64,000 nucleotides of DNA. Source: DAHUYF01 sp035553515 (GTDB lineage: Bacteria; Pseudomonadota; Alphaproteobacteria; ATCC43930; CGMCC-115725). Each line of letters opens with the position of its first letter. The stretch's first letter is position 1. Position numbers and translations under genes: made by a program. Under the pieces are notes generated by a model that worked only from the letters and a program-made list of their open reading frames with translations, was not told where the DNA came from and did no database searches. Shown one piece after another: positions 10,170-18,452 of this stretch. Location: the NCBI GenBank assembly GCA_035553515.1, contig DATNDG010000088.1, positions 1 through 64,000 of the forward strand. The letters are read 5' to 3'.

Positions 10170-11786
10170 ATGGACGGAAGCGAGCGGATGAAGGCGGCGC
10201 CGGGTAATGCCAGCGCGGCAGCACAAGGCCAGATCGGCAGCGTCGTCGCCGTATCGGGATTCAAGCTTTCCTGCCGGCTCTTCGAGGGCCGCGCCGGTTA
10301 TGGCGAGCTTCAGCTCGGCGCGCTGGTAAAGGTGCCGACGGCAACCTCGGCCGCGTTCGGCTTCGTCGCGAGCATCGGCTTCGTCGACGCCGCGGCGCCG
10401 GCGCCGATGGCGGTCGCCGAGATCGATCTCCTCGGCGAGACGCTGGCGCAGGCCGGCACCCTCCGCTTCGCGCGCGGCATCTCGGTCTATCCGGTGCTGG
10501 GCGCGCCGGTTTTTCCGGCTGACTCCGAGGACATCGGCCTCATCTATGCGCGGCCCGATACCTGGACGCTTGCCATCGGCTCGCTGCACCAAGACGCCGC
10601 GCGGCCCGCCTTCCTGCTGTCGCAGGAATTCCTGTCGAAGCATTCGGCGATCGTCGGCACCACCGGCTCGGGCAAATCCTGCGCGCTCACGCTAATGCTG
10701 CGCACACTGCTGACCGCGCATCCCAACGGTCATGTCGTGCTGCTCGACCCGCATGGCGAATACGCCCCGGCCTTTCCCGACCTCGCCGAGCGCATCAACC
10801 CCGAGACGCTGCAGCTTCCCTACTGGCTCCTCAGCTTCGAGGAGGTGTGCGAGGTGCTGTGCTCGCGCGACCCGATCGCGCGCAGCCGCGAGGTGCCGAT
10901 CATCAAGGAGGCGATCCTGCTGGCGAAGCAGGATTTTCTTGGCAACGATCCCGAGCGGATCGCGCAGCTCACCGTCGATACGCCGATCCCCTACCGCATG
11001 AACAGCCTGGAAAAGCGCATCAGCGAGGCAATGGGGAAGCTCGACCGGCCGGACAGCTCGCTTCCCTATATCCGCCTGCTGGCGACCATCGAGGCGCTGC
11101 GCAAGGACCGGCGCTACGCCTTCATGTTCGAAGGGCTGACCGTGCGCGACAATATGAGCGAGATCCTGGCGCGCATTCTGCGCATCCCGGTCGCCGGCAA
11201 GCCGATCACCATCCTCGACATCTCCGCCGTGCCCTCGGAGATCGTCAATGTCGTGGTGTCACTGCTCTGCCGGCTCATCTTCGACTTCGCGCTCTGGAGC
11301 GACCGCGACGAGGCGATCCCGATCCTGCTGGTTTGCGACGAGGCGCATCGCTACATCCCGCGCGACGAGAGCACGGGCTTCGAGCCCACCATCCGCTCGA
11401 TCGCGCGCATCGCCAAGGAGGGGCGCAAATACGGCGTCTCGCTCTGCCTCGTGACGCAGCGCCCGGCGGAGCTCAACGAGGCGATCCTGTCGCAATGCAG
11501 CACCATCTTCGCGCTGCGCATGAACAACGAGCGCGACCGCGGCTATGTCCGCGCCATGCTGCCCGACGACGCGGCGGGGCTGATGGCGGCGCTGCCCAGC
11601 TTGCGTCAGCGCGAGGCGATCGCGGTCGGCGAAGGCGTGGCGCATCCGATGCGCATCCGCTTCGCCGAGCTCGAGCCGCATTTCCGCCCGCGCGGCGAGG
11701 CGGCGAACTTCCCGCAGGCCTGGGAAGACGACCGCAAGAACCGCGAGTTCGTCGGCGAGATCATCGAGCGCTGGCGCCGGCATTAG
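10170..11786 (+). CDS. HerA-like ATP-binding protein (DUF87 family)
   Basis: This 538-residue protein begins with a small beta-barrel-like domain (HAS-barrel, about residues 20-130), then a RecA/FtsK-like ATPase: Walker A GTTGSGKS, Walker B ILLVCDEAHRYIP, and the family segment LVTQRPAELNEAILSQCSTI with an arginine-rich stretch RMNNERDRG. HerA-type ATPases form hexameric DNA translocases, in archaea with NurA and in some bacteria within defence modules. Here no nuclease or SIR2 gene is adjacent, so a housekeeping or unknown role is more likely. GAGGAGCGATC precedes the ATG at 10170. Confidence 0.88.
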   Translation: MDGSERMKAAPGNASAAAQGQIGSVVAVSGFKLSCRLFEGRAGYGELQLGALVKVPTATSAAFGFVASIGFVDAAAPAPMAVAEIDLLGETLAQAGTLRFARGISVYPVLGAPVFPADSEDIGLIYARPDTWTLAIGSLHQDAARPAFLLSQEFLSKHSAIVGTTGSGKSCALTLMLRTLLTAHPNGHVVLLDPHGEYAPAFPDLAERINPETLQLPYWLLSFEEVCEVLCSRDPIARSREVPIIKEAILLAKQDFLGNDPERIAQLTVDTPIPYRMNSLEKRISEAMGKLDRPDSSLPYIRLLATIEALRKDRRYAFMFEGLTVRDNMSEILARILRIPVAGKPITILDISAVPSEIVNVVVSLLCRLIFDFALWSDRDEAIPILLVCDEAHRYIPRDESTGFEPTIRSIARIAKEGRKYGVSLCLVTQRPAELNEAILSQCSTIFALRMNNERDRGYVRAMLPDDAAGLMAALPSLRQREAIAVGEGVAHPMRIRFAELEPHFRPRGEAANFPQAWEDDRKNREFVGEIIERWRRH

Positions 11787-11800
11787 TTCTCAGCTCTAAA

Positions 11801-11854
11801 CGCAGAGGACGCTGAGGGATGCGCGGAGGACGCGGAGAGTTTGCGTCCTCTGCG
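11801..11854. repeat. Inverted repeat between convergent genes
   Basis: CGCAGAGGACGC (11801-11812) and GCGTCCTCTGCG (11843-11854) are perfect 12-base inverted arms separated by 30 bases. An internal degenerate direct copy (GCGGAGGACGCGGAGAG) lies between. It sits between the HerA-like gene and the convergent MFS gene. It may act as a bidirectional transcription barrier or be a dispersed element. Confidence 0.6.
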
Positions 11855-11887
11855 CGGCCTCGGCGCCCTCGGCGTCAAGTCGTCGCT

Positions 11888-13042
11888 TCAGGCCGCGTTT
11901 TCGCGCCAGAAGAGGGCAACGAAACCGGCGATGAGCGCCAGCATGACCAGCACGATCGCGACCGCGCCGGGCCAGCCGAAGCGCGCGAAGGGGAGGCCTG
12001 GCAAGACGCCGCCGACGCTGCCGCCGATGTAGTAGAAAGTGACGTAGAGGCCGACCGCCGAGGAGCGGCCGTCGCGCGCCGAGACGGCGACAAAGCCCGT
12101 TGCCACCGCCTGGCAGACGAAGCCGCTGCCGGCGCCGATGGCAAGGCCGAGCACGATCACCGGCAGCGACGGCACCAGGGTGAGCCCCATCCCCAGCGCC
12201 CAGAGCGCGGCGAGCGCCACCACGAGATTGCGCCGGCCGAAGCGCGCCACTGCGCGGCCGGTGAGGAGCGTCGTGCCGACGCCGGTCAGATAGACGACGA
12301 AGATCGCGCCGAGCTCGCCCGGGGTCAGGTTATAGGGTGGCGCGGCCAGGTGGAAATTCACATAGGTGAAGCTGGCGATGAAGGTGAAGAGCACACCGAA
12401 GCCCACGGCGTATGTCGCGACGAGCTGCGGGTTGGCGAGATGGCGCAGCATCTGCCGCGCCGAGGCGGCAAGCCCGGGCGAACGCTGAAAGCGCCGCTCG
12501 CGCGGCAGCAGCAGGGCGACCCCCGCCGCCGCAATCAAGGTGATCGCCGCGAGCGTCAGGAAGGCCCCTTGCCAGCCGATTGATTCCGCCAGCATGCCCG
12601 GCAGCAACCGCCCGAGGAAGCCGCCGAAGCTGCTGGCCGAGAGATAGATCCCGGTGACCGAGGTAGCCTCGGCCGCCGGCAGCTCGTCGCCGACATAGGC
12701 GATGGTGACGGCGAAGACCGGCGGCAGCAGCAGGCCCTGCACGAAGCGCCAGAAGACAATGCCGTGGAGCGTGGTCGAGAGCCCGACCAGCGCGGTGGGC
12801 GCCACCAGCGCCAGCATGGCGGCGACGATGACGCGCTTGCGGCCCAGCACATCGGCAACCGTGCCGGTGAAGGGAGCGATGAGGGCGATCGCGAGGGTGG
12901 TGGCGCTCACGGTGAGGCTCACCTCCCCCGCGCCGGCGCCGAGCTCTTTCGCCAGCAGCGGCAACAGCGCCTGCGGCGAATAAAGGTTGAGGAAGGTGAT
13001 GAACCCCGCCAGCGCCACGGCGGTCCGCCGCCGGTCGAGCAT
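11888..13042 (-). CDS. MFS transporter (YnfM-like)
   Basis: This 384-residue protein has about twelve helices and the MFS loop motif GTVADVLGRKRVIV after helix 2, with a second-half counterpart GRAVARFGRRNLVV. The opening (FITFLNLYSPQALLPLL) is typical of YnfM/CynX-like efflux carriers. GAGGGCGGCTG precedes the ATG at 13042. It lies alone, convergent with the HerA-like gene. Substrate unknown. Confidence 0.85.
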   Translation of the reverse strand: MLDRRRTAVALAGFITFLNLYSPQALLPLLAKELGAGAGEVSLTVSATTLAIALIAPFTGTVADVLGRKRVIVAAMLALVAPTALVGLSTTLHGIVFWRFVQGLLLPPVFAVTIAYVGDELPAAEATSVTGIYLSASSFGGFLGRLLPGMLAESIGWQGAFLTLAAITLIAAAGVALLLPRERRFQRSPGLAASARQMLRHLANPQLVATYAVGFGVLFTFIASFTYVNFHLAAPPYNLTPGELGAIFVVYLTGVGTTLLTGRAVARFGRRNLVVALAALWALGMGLTLVPSLPVIVLGLAIGAGSGFVCQAVATGFVAVSARDGRSSAVGLYVTFYYIGGSVGGVLPGLPFARFGWPGAVAIVLVMLALIAGFVALFWRENAA

Positions 13043-13077
13043 CAGCCGCCCTCACGCCTCGAGGTCATCGCATCCCC

Positions 13078-13110
13078 CTCAAAAAGAAGGGCCGCCCGAG
13101 GGCGGCCCTT
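13078..13110 (-). terminator. Rho-independent terminator of the micro-gene
   Basis: On the minus strand AAGGGCCGCC-CTCG-GGCGGCCCTT (13087-13110) forms a perfect 10-base stem followed by CTTTTTGAGG. It lies 44 bases after the stop of the 24-codon reading frame at 13154-13228 and just upstream of the MFS start, so it should insulate the MFS gene. Confidence 0.85.
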
Positions 13111-13153
13111 CCACTGTCAGAGAGCGGTCATCAGCGACCGCGACGACATCGCG

Positions 13154-13228
13154 TCAGGCGACCGCGACCCCTGCTACGGCAGCGATCCCGGTCATGCTGA
13201 TCAACCGCAATCCATGACAATGAGACAC
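13154..13228 (-). CDS. Candidate 24-residue peptide with near-ideal ribosome binding site
   Basis: The GTG at 13228 opens a 24-codon frame: a polar start (MSHCHGLRLISMT) then a small hydrophobic run (GIAAVAGVAVA) and TGA. Upstream, 13231-13245 reads AGAAAGGAGGTGATC on the minus strand, complementary over 15 bases to the canonical 3' end of 16S rRNA, with AGGAGG seven bases before the GTG. A promoter-like pair (13266-13294) lies upstream and a strong terminator (13087-13110) downstream, giving a self-contained transcript of roughly 180 bases. No family is recognised. It could be a small membrane-associated peptide, a leader peptide or the coding part of a small RNA. Too short for coding statistics to be decisive. 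Confidence 0.6.
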   Translation of the reverse strand: MSHCHGLRLISMTGIAAVAGVAVA

Positions 13229-13265
13229 GGGATCACCTCCTTTCTGTAGTTGTGACGACAGGCTG

Positions 13266-13294
13266 AAGCTAAGCGCCCGGCCCCGCCCTGGCAA
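13266..13294 (-). promoter_or_regulatory. Putative promoter of the micro-gene
   Basis: On the minus strand TTGCCA (13289-13294) and TAGCTT (13266-13271) are spaced by 17 bases, about 40 bases upstream of the GTG at 13228. The -35 match is good and the -10 match is modest. It is divergent from the tetR promoter region. Confidence 0.4.
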
Positions 13295-13363
13295 GAGGGA
13301 GCGCTTTCCGGGCTGCTGCAGTGCAGCAAAACCCCTTGCCTGCGGCGGGGACCCGGCATAGAG

Positions 13364-13381
13364 TGACTGACTGGACAGTCA
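13364..13381. promoter_or_regulatory. TetR-type operator upstream of the efflux operon
   Basis: TGACTG-actgga-CAGTCA is a perfect 6-6-6 inverted repeat ending 19 bases before the tetR start at 13401. TGACTGAC/GTCAGTCA-like half-sites are common operators of TetR/AcrR repressors. Its position over the likely transcription start suggests autorepression and control of the downstream RND genes. Confidence 0.6.
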
Positions 13382-13400
13382 TTATCCCGGGGGAAATCCG

Positions 13401-14063
13401 ATGGAGGTCGCCGCTTCGGCCGGGGCGTCGGCGCCCAGCCGCCGCCGCCGCAAGGCCGCGCGCCCCGCAGAGCTGATCGAGGCCGCGGTCGAGGTCTTCG
13501 CCGAGAGGGGTTTCGCCGCCGCGCGCATCGACGATGTGGCGCGCCGCGCCGGGGTCAGCAAGGGCACGGCCTATCTCTACTTCCCCAACAAGGAGGCGCT
13601 GTTCAAGGCGGCGGTGCAGGAGGTCGTCGTCACCCGCATCGCGCTGGGCGAGCGCGATGTCGAGGAATGGCAGGGCTCGTGCGCCGAGCTGCTGGGGCGC
13701 ATGCTGGAGCAATGGGCGGGGGTGATCCGCTCGCGCCAGGGCGGTCTGCTGAAGCTCATTGTCGCTGAGGCGCGCAACTTCCCCGATCTCGCCGCCTGGT
13801 ATCACCACGAGGTCGGCGAGCGCGGCCATCGCCTGTTCTGCGCGGTGCTGAGCCGCGGCATCGCGCGCGGCGAGTTCCGCCCGGTCGATGTCGAGGCGAC
13901 GGCGCATGTCATCGCCTGCCCGATGGCCTTCCGCGCTATCTGGACGCATTCGCTCGGCTGCTACGAGACGCCGCCGATACCCGATGAGCGTTTCTACGAC
14001 ACCTACTTCGCCTTCGTGCGGGCGGGCTTGCGCGCCGAGCGCCCGGCCGAGGCAGGGGAGTGA
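13401..14063 (+). CDS. TetR/AcrR family repressor of the RND pump
   Basis: This 220-residue regulator has an N-terminal TetR helix-turn-helix (about residues 20-70): LIEAAVEVFAERGFAAARI followed by VSKGTAYLYFPNKEALF. The C-terminal domain resembles the TetR_C type found beside efflux pumps. It would bind the palindrome at 13364-13381 and release on binding a small molecule. The stop overlaps a GTG, 5 bases before the likely ATG of the membrane fusion protein, so the three genes form one operon. Confidence 0.9.
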   Translation: MEVAASAGASAPSRRRRKAARPAELIEAAVEVFAERGFAAARIDDVARRAGVSKGTAYLYFPNKEALFKAAVQEVVVTRIALGERDVEEWQGSCAELLGRMLEQWAGVIRSRQGGLLKLIVAEARNFPDLAAWYHHEVGERGHRLFCAVLSRGIARGEFRPVDVEATAHVIACPMAFRAIWTHSLGCYETPPIPDERFYDTYFAFVRAGLRAERPAEAGE

Positions 14064-14068
14064 CGCCG

Positions 14069-15262
14069 ATGGAGAGCTCCGGCCGCGCGCGCGGCGACAT
14101 CACGATCCGGCGGGTGCCGCTGCGCAGCCGCAGGATGACCATCTGGCTCCTCGTCATGCTGCTGCTGATGGCGCTGCTGCTGGGCGGGCTTTGGGGCTTC
14201 AACGCCTTCCGCACCAAGGCGATCTCGAGCTTCTTCGCGCACAACAAGCCGCCGCCGGCGGTGGTCGCCATGACCGTGGCCGGGCGGCAGAGCGTGCCAA
14301 GCTATCTCACCGCCATCGGCACCATCGCCGCGGTGCACCAGGTGACGGCGAGCTCGGAGGTGGGCGGACTGGTGACGCAGATCCCGTTCACCGCCGGCGA
14401 GACGGTCAAGGCGGGACAGCCGCTGGTGCAGCTCGATGACGGACCCGAGCAGGCGGATCTGAAGAATTTCCAGGCGCAGGCGCGCTATGCCGCGGTCACC
14501 TTGAAACGCAACCAGGAGCTCGAGGCGCGGCAGGCGGCGCCGAAGGCAACGGTCGACCAGAACCAGTCGCAGCTCGACCAGGCGAATGCCAGCATCGCCA
14601 AGACCCAGGCGCAGATTGCGCAGAAGCTCATCCGCGCGCCCTTCGCCGGCAAGCTCGGCGTGCGCCAGGTTGAGGTCGGCCAGTATGTCGGCCCCGGCAC
14701 GCCGATGGTGACCCTCACCGACCTGACGCGGCTCTACATCAATTTCACGCTGCCGGAGAAGGACGCGGCCTCGCTCCATGCGGGGCAGGACATCGAGTTC
14801 ACCGTCGATGCCTTTCCCGGACAGAGCTTCAAGGCGGTGGTAAACGCGATCGAGCCGCAGATCTCGGCCGATACCCGTACCATCAAGCTGCAAGCGGTGA
14901 TGGACAACCCCGACGGCAAGCTGCTGCCCGGCATGTTCGCGAGTGTGCGCGTCGTGCTGCCACCACAGCCGCCGGTCGTGACCCTGCCCGAGACGGCGGT
15001 GGATCACACGCTCTACGGCGACAGCGTCTATGTCGTGCACCAGGAGGGGAACGACCCGAAGGGCGAGCCGTCGCTGGTGGCCAAGCGCGTGCCGGTCAAG
15101 ACCGGCACGCATTTCGGCGGCAAGGTCGCCATCCTCTCCGGCGTCGAGGCGGGCGACCGGGTGGTGGCGCTCGGCCAGAACAAGGTGCTGTTCGACGGCG
15201 AGCCGGTGGCACCCGCCGCAAACGGCCCGCTGGCGCCGCCGGCGCAGATCCCGACCAACTGA
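14069..15262 (+). CDS. RND efflux periplasmic adaptor (membrane fusion protein)
   Basis: This 397-residue adaptor has one N-terminal membrane helix (IWLLVMLLLMALLLGGLWGF), a lipoyl/barrel-sandwich domain (GGLVTQIPFTAGETVKAGQ), an alpha-hairpin of moderate length and a beta-barrel with FAGKLGVRQVEVGQYVGPG. It bridges the inner-membrane pump to an outer-membrane channel, which is not encoded in the window. GGGGAG eight bases upstream favours the ATG at 14069 over the overlapping GTG at 14060. The MexH/AcrA-like subfamily is typical. Confidence 0.9.
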   Translation: MESSGRARGDITIRRVPLRSRRMTIWLLVMLLLMALLLGGLWGFNAFRTKAISSFFAHNKPPPAVVAMTVAGRQSVPSYLTAIGTIAAVHQVTASSEVGGLVTQIPFTAGETVKAGQPLVQLDDGPEQADLKNFQAQARYAAVTLKRNQELEARQAAPKATVDQNQSQLDQANASIAKTQAQIAQKLIRAPFAGKLGVRQVEVGQYVGPGTPMVTLTDLTRLYINFTLPEKDAASLHAGQDIEFTVDAFPGQSFKAVVNAIEPQISADTRTIKLQAVMDNPDGKLLPGMFASVRVVLPPQPPVVTLPETAVDHTLYGDSVYVVHQEGNDPKGEPSLVAKRVPVKTGTHFGGKVAILSGVEAGDRVVALGQNKVLFDGEPVAPAANGPLAPPAQIPTN

Positions 15263-15293
15263 TCGACCCCGAGAAGCGCGAGGCCAGAGCCCC

Positions 15294-18200
15294 ATGGGCT
15301 TCACCGATCTCTTCATCCGCCGTCCCGTGCTGTCAGTCGCGCTCAGCCTGCTGATCCTGCTGATCGGCGCGGTGGCGGGCTTTAATTTGCCGATCCGGCA
15401 GTATCCGAAGCTCGAGAACACGGTGATCACGATCACCACGCTCTATCCCGGCGCGCCGGCCGAGCTCATCCAGGGCTTCATCACCACGCCGATCGAGCAG
15501 GCGGTCGCCACCGCCGAGGGCCTCGACTACGTCACCTCGAACTCGATCCAGGGGGTGAGCACGATCCAGGCCTATGTCCAGCTCAACTACGACCCGAACA
15601 AGGCGATGACCGATGTCATGGCCAAGGTGCAGCAGGTCAAGTTCCTGATCCCGGCCGAGGCGCAGGATCCGGTGATCGTCAAGCAGACCGGCCAGACCAT
15701 CGACATCATGTATATCGGCTTCGCCAGCAATACGGTGCAGAACGCGGCGATCGCCGACTATCTGTCGCGCGTCGTGCAGCCGCTGATGGCGACGATCCCG
15801 GGCGTAGCTCAGGCCGAGATCCTCGGCGGCCAGACCTTCGCCATGCGCATCTGGCTCGATCCGGCGCGCATGGCGGCGCGCGGCATCTCGGCCGACGACG
15901 TGGCGGTGGCGCTCCGCGCCAACAACTTCCAGGCGGCGCCCGGGCAGCGCAAAGGCTACTTCACCGTCACCAACGTCACCGCCGATACCGGCCTCACCGA
16001 TGTCGCGCAGTTCAAGAAGATGGTGGTGAAGGCCAAGGGTGGCGCCCTGGTGCGGCTCGAGGACATCGCCCGGGTCGAGCTCGGCCCGCAGAACACCGAC
16101 ACCGCCGTGTCGATGAATGGCCAGCACGCCGTCTTCCTCGGCATCCAGGTGACGCCCTCGGGCAATCCGCTGAGCGTCGTCAAGGACATCCGCGCGATGC
16201 AGCCGGATATCGAGCGCACATTGCCGCCCGGCGTTACCATGAACATCGCCTATGACGGGACGGTCTTCATCCAATCCTCGATCAACGAGGTGGTGCGCAC
16301 GCTGATCGAAGCGGCGATCATCGTCATTTTCGTCATTTTCCTCTTCCTGGGCTCACCACGCTCGGTCGTGATCCCGATCGTCACCATCCCGCTGTCGCTG
16401 GTCGGCATCATGTCGGTGATGCTGGCGCTGGGCTTCAGCCTCAATCTGCTGACGCTCCTCGCCATGGTGCTGGCGATCGGCCTCGTCGTCGACGACGCCA
16501 TCGTCGTCGTCGAGAATGTGCACCGGCACATCGAGGCGGGGATGACGCCGCTCCAGGCGGCGCTGGTCGGCGCGCGCGAGATCGTGGGCCCGATCATCGC
16601 CATGACCATCACCCTCGCCGCGGTCTACGCGCCGATCGGTCTCCTCGGCGGGCTCACCGGTGCGCTCTTCCGCGAGTTCGCCTTCTCGCTCGCGGGCTCG
16701 GTCATCGTCTCGGGCGTGATCGCGCTGACTTTGTCGCCGATGATGTGCTCCATGCTGCTGAAGCGCGAGGCGCTCCAAGGCCGCTTCCCCCGGCTCATAG
16801 AGCGCGGCTTCGGCGCCATCGCCAATGTCTATTCGCGCTTCCTCGCCGCGGCGCTCGCCTACCGGCCGGTGGTCTATGTCTTCGCGCTCGCCATCCTGGC
16901 GGCGATCGTCTTCCTCTTCCTCAACACCAAGGGCGAGCTCGCGCCGGAAGAGGACCAGGGCGTCCTGCTGGCGCTCTCCAAGGCCCCGCAATACGCCAAT
17001 CTAGACTACATGGAGGCGTTCTCGAACCAGATCGACGCCGCCTATCGCTCCTTCCCGGAGACCGATCACACCTTCATCATCAGCGGCACGCAGGGGCCGC
17101 AGCAGGGCTTCTCGGGCTTCGTCACCAAGCCCTGGAACGAGCGCACGCGCTCGACGCTGCAGCTGAAGCCGCTGGTGCAGCAGGCGGTGGGCAAGATCCC
17201 CGGCATCACCACCTTCATCTTCTCGCCCTCGCCGCTGCCGACCTCCGTGCAGGGCCTGCCCTTCCAGATGGTGATCAGCGCGCCCGCCGATTTCGAGACC
17301 GTCTACAACGCCATGGAGATGCTCAAGGAGAAGGCAAGGGCGAGCGGGCTCTTCATCGTCACCGACAGCGATCTGCGCTTCGACAACCCGACGATCAACG
17401 TGCGGATCGACCGCTCCAAGGCCAACGATCTCGGCGTCAGCATGCAGTCGATCGCCGACACGCTTGCCGTGCTGGTCGGCGAGAACTTCATCAACCGCTT
17501 CGATCTCTCCGGGCGCAGCTACTACGTCATCCCGCAGGTGCCGCGGGCGGACCGGCTGACGCCGGAGGCGCTGACGCGCTACTACGTCACCACTGCGAGC
17601 GGACAGCAGATCCCGCTCTCGACGGTGGTCTCGCTCGCCACCAGCACCGGGCCGAACGCGCTCACCCAGTACAACCAGCTCAATTCCGCGACCTTCCAGG
17701 CGGTGCTGGTGCCGGGCGTCACCGTCGGCCAGGCGGTCAAATTCTTCGAGGAGGCGACCAAGGCGCTGCCCAAGGGCTTCTCGCACGACTATTTCGGCGA
17801 TGCGCGCCAGTACACGCGCGAGGGCAACAAGCTCACCTATACCTTCGTCTTCGCGCTGATGATCATCTACCTGGTGCTGGCAGCGCAGTTCGAGAGCCTG
17901 CGCGACCCGATCGTCATCCTGGTGAGCGTACCGATGTCGGTGTTCGGCGCGCTGCTGCCGCTTTTCTTCTGGGTGGCGAGCCTCAACATCTATACGCAGA
18001 TCGGCCTTGTGACCCTGATCGGCTTGATCAGCAAGCACGGCATCCTGATGGTGTCGTTCGCCAACGATCTGCAGCGCAGCGAGGATCTCGACCGCGTCAG
18101 CGCCATTGCGCGGGCGGCGCGGGTGCGGCTCCGGCCGATCCTGATGACCACGGCGGCGATGGTGGTGGGGCTTATCCCGCTGCTCACCGCCACGGGCGCC

Positions 18201-18365
18201 GGCGCGGCGAGCCGCTTCTCGATCGGCCTCGTCGTCGTCACCGGCATGTCGATCGGCACGCTCTTCACGCTTTTCGTGCTGCCGGCCGTCTACTGCGTCC
18301 TCGGCAGCGACCACCGGGCCTCGGTTACCGCCGAGCGCGAGGCCGAGATCGCGGCGGTGAGCTGA
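15294..18365 (+). CDS. RND multidrug efflux permease (HAE1 family)
   Basis: This 1023-residue inner-membrane transporter begins MGFTDLFIRRPVLSVALSLL and keeps the AcrB/MexF plan of twelve helices and two large periplasmic loops. The proton-relay helix shows GLVVDDAIVVVEN, with the consecutive Asp pair essential in RND pumps; a Lys is expected in helix 10 (GLISKHGILMV). It exports hydrophobic compounds using proton motive force. It starts 31 bases after the adaptor stop. The coding frame runs further upstream only inside the adaptor gene. Confidence 0.93.
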   Translation: MGFTDLFIRRPVLSVALSLLILLIGAVAGFNLPIRQYPKLENTVITITTLYPGAPAELIQGFITTPIEQAVATAEGLDYVTSNSIQGVSTIQAYVQLNYDPNKAMTDVMAKVQQVKFLIPAEAQDPVIVKQTGQTIDIMYIGFASNTVQNAAIADYLSRVVQPLMATIPGVAQAEILGGQTFAMRIWLDPARMAARGISADDVAVALRANNFQAAPGQRKGYFTVTNVTADTGLTDVAQFKKMVVKAKGGALVRLEDIARVELGPQNTDTAVSMNGQHAVFLGIQVTPSGNPLSVVKDIRAMQPDIERTLPPGVTMNIAYDGTVFIQSSINEVVRTLIEAAIIVIFVIFLFLGSPRSVVIPIVTIPLSLVGIMSVMLALGFSLNLLTLLAMVLAIGLVVDDAIVVVENVHRHIEAGMTPLQAALVGAREIVGPIIAMTITLAAVYAPIGLLGGLTGALFREFAFSLAGSVIVSGVIALTLSPMMCSMLLKREALQGRFPRLIERGFGAIANVYSRFLAAALAYRPVVYVFALAILAAIVFLFLNTKGELAPEEDQGVLLALSKAPQYANLDYMEAFSNQIDAAYRSFPETDHTFIISGTQGPQQGFSGFVTKPWNERTRSTLQLKPLVQQAVGKIPGITTFIFSPSPLPTSVQGLPFQMVISAPADFETVYNAMEMLKEKARASGLFIVTDSDLRFDNPTINVRIDRSKANDLGVSMQSIADTLAVLVGENFINRFDLSGRSYYVIPQVPRADRLTPEALTRYYVTTASGQQIPLSTVVSLATSTGPNALTQYNQLNSATFQAVLVPGVTVGQAVKFFEEATKALPKGFSHDYFGDARQYTREGNKLTYTFVFALMIIYLVLAAQFESLRDPIVILVSVPMSVFGALLPLFFWVASLNIYTQIGLVTLIGLISKHGILMVSFANDLQRSEDLDRVSAIARAARVRLRPILMTTAAMVVGLIPLLTATGAGAASRFSIGLVVVTGMSIGTLFTLFVLPAVYCVLGSDHRASVTAEREAEIAAVS

Positions 18366-18396
18366 GGGAGCGATATCGGCGGGGGTGCGGGCTCCC

Positions 18397-18452
18397 GCGA
18401 TTGCCAGAGCAATCGCTGACGCCCGCCAGCGACGACGCTTCGCGTCGCGCTT
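18397..18452. terminator. Hairpins between convergent genes (possible weak terminator)
   Basis: GCGATTGC-CAGA-GCAATCGC (18397-18416) is a perfect 8-base stem, followed by a second smaller hairpin around GACGCTTCGCGTC. Neither has a clear T-run. Position between the convergent RND and dehydrogenase genes suggests a transcription stop or barrier. Confidence 0.35.

Noticed and set aside
10170..11786. HerA-based anti-phage defence system
   Set aside because: No adjacent SIR2, nuclease or other effector gene. Neighbours are a lipid desaturase and an MFS carrier.
13231..13245. Sequence identical to the 3' end of 16S rRNA (GATCACCTCCTTTCT on the plus strand)
   Set aside because: No 16S-like sequence precedes it. 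On the minus strand it sits at the right distance before a GTG reading frame, so it is a ribosome binding site rather than an rRNA fragment.
15030..15293. Upstream extension of the RND permease
   Set aside because: It reads the adaptor gene in another frame. The start MGFTDLFIRRP at 15294 is the family norm.
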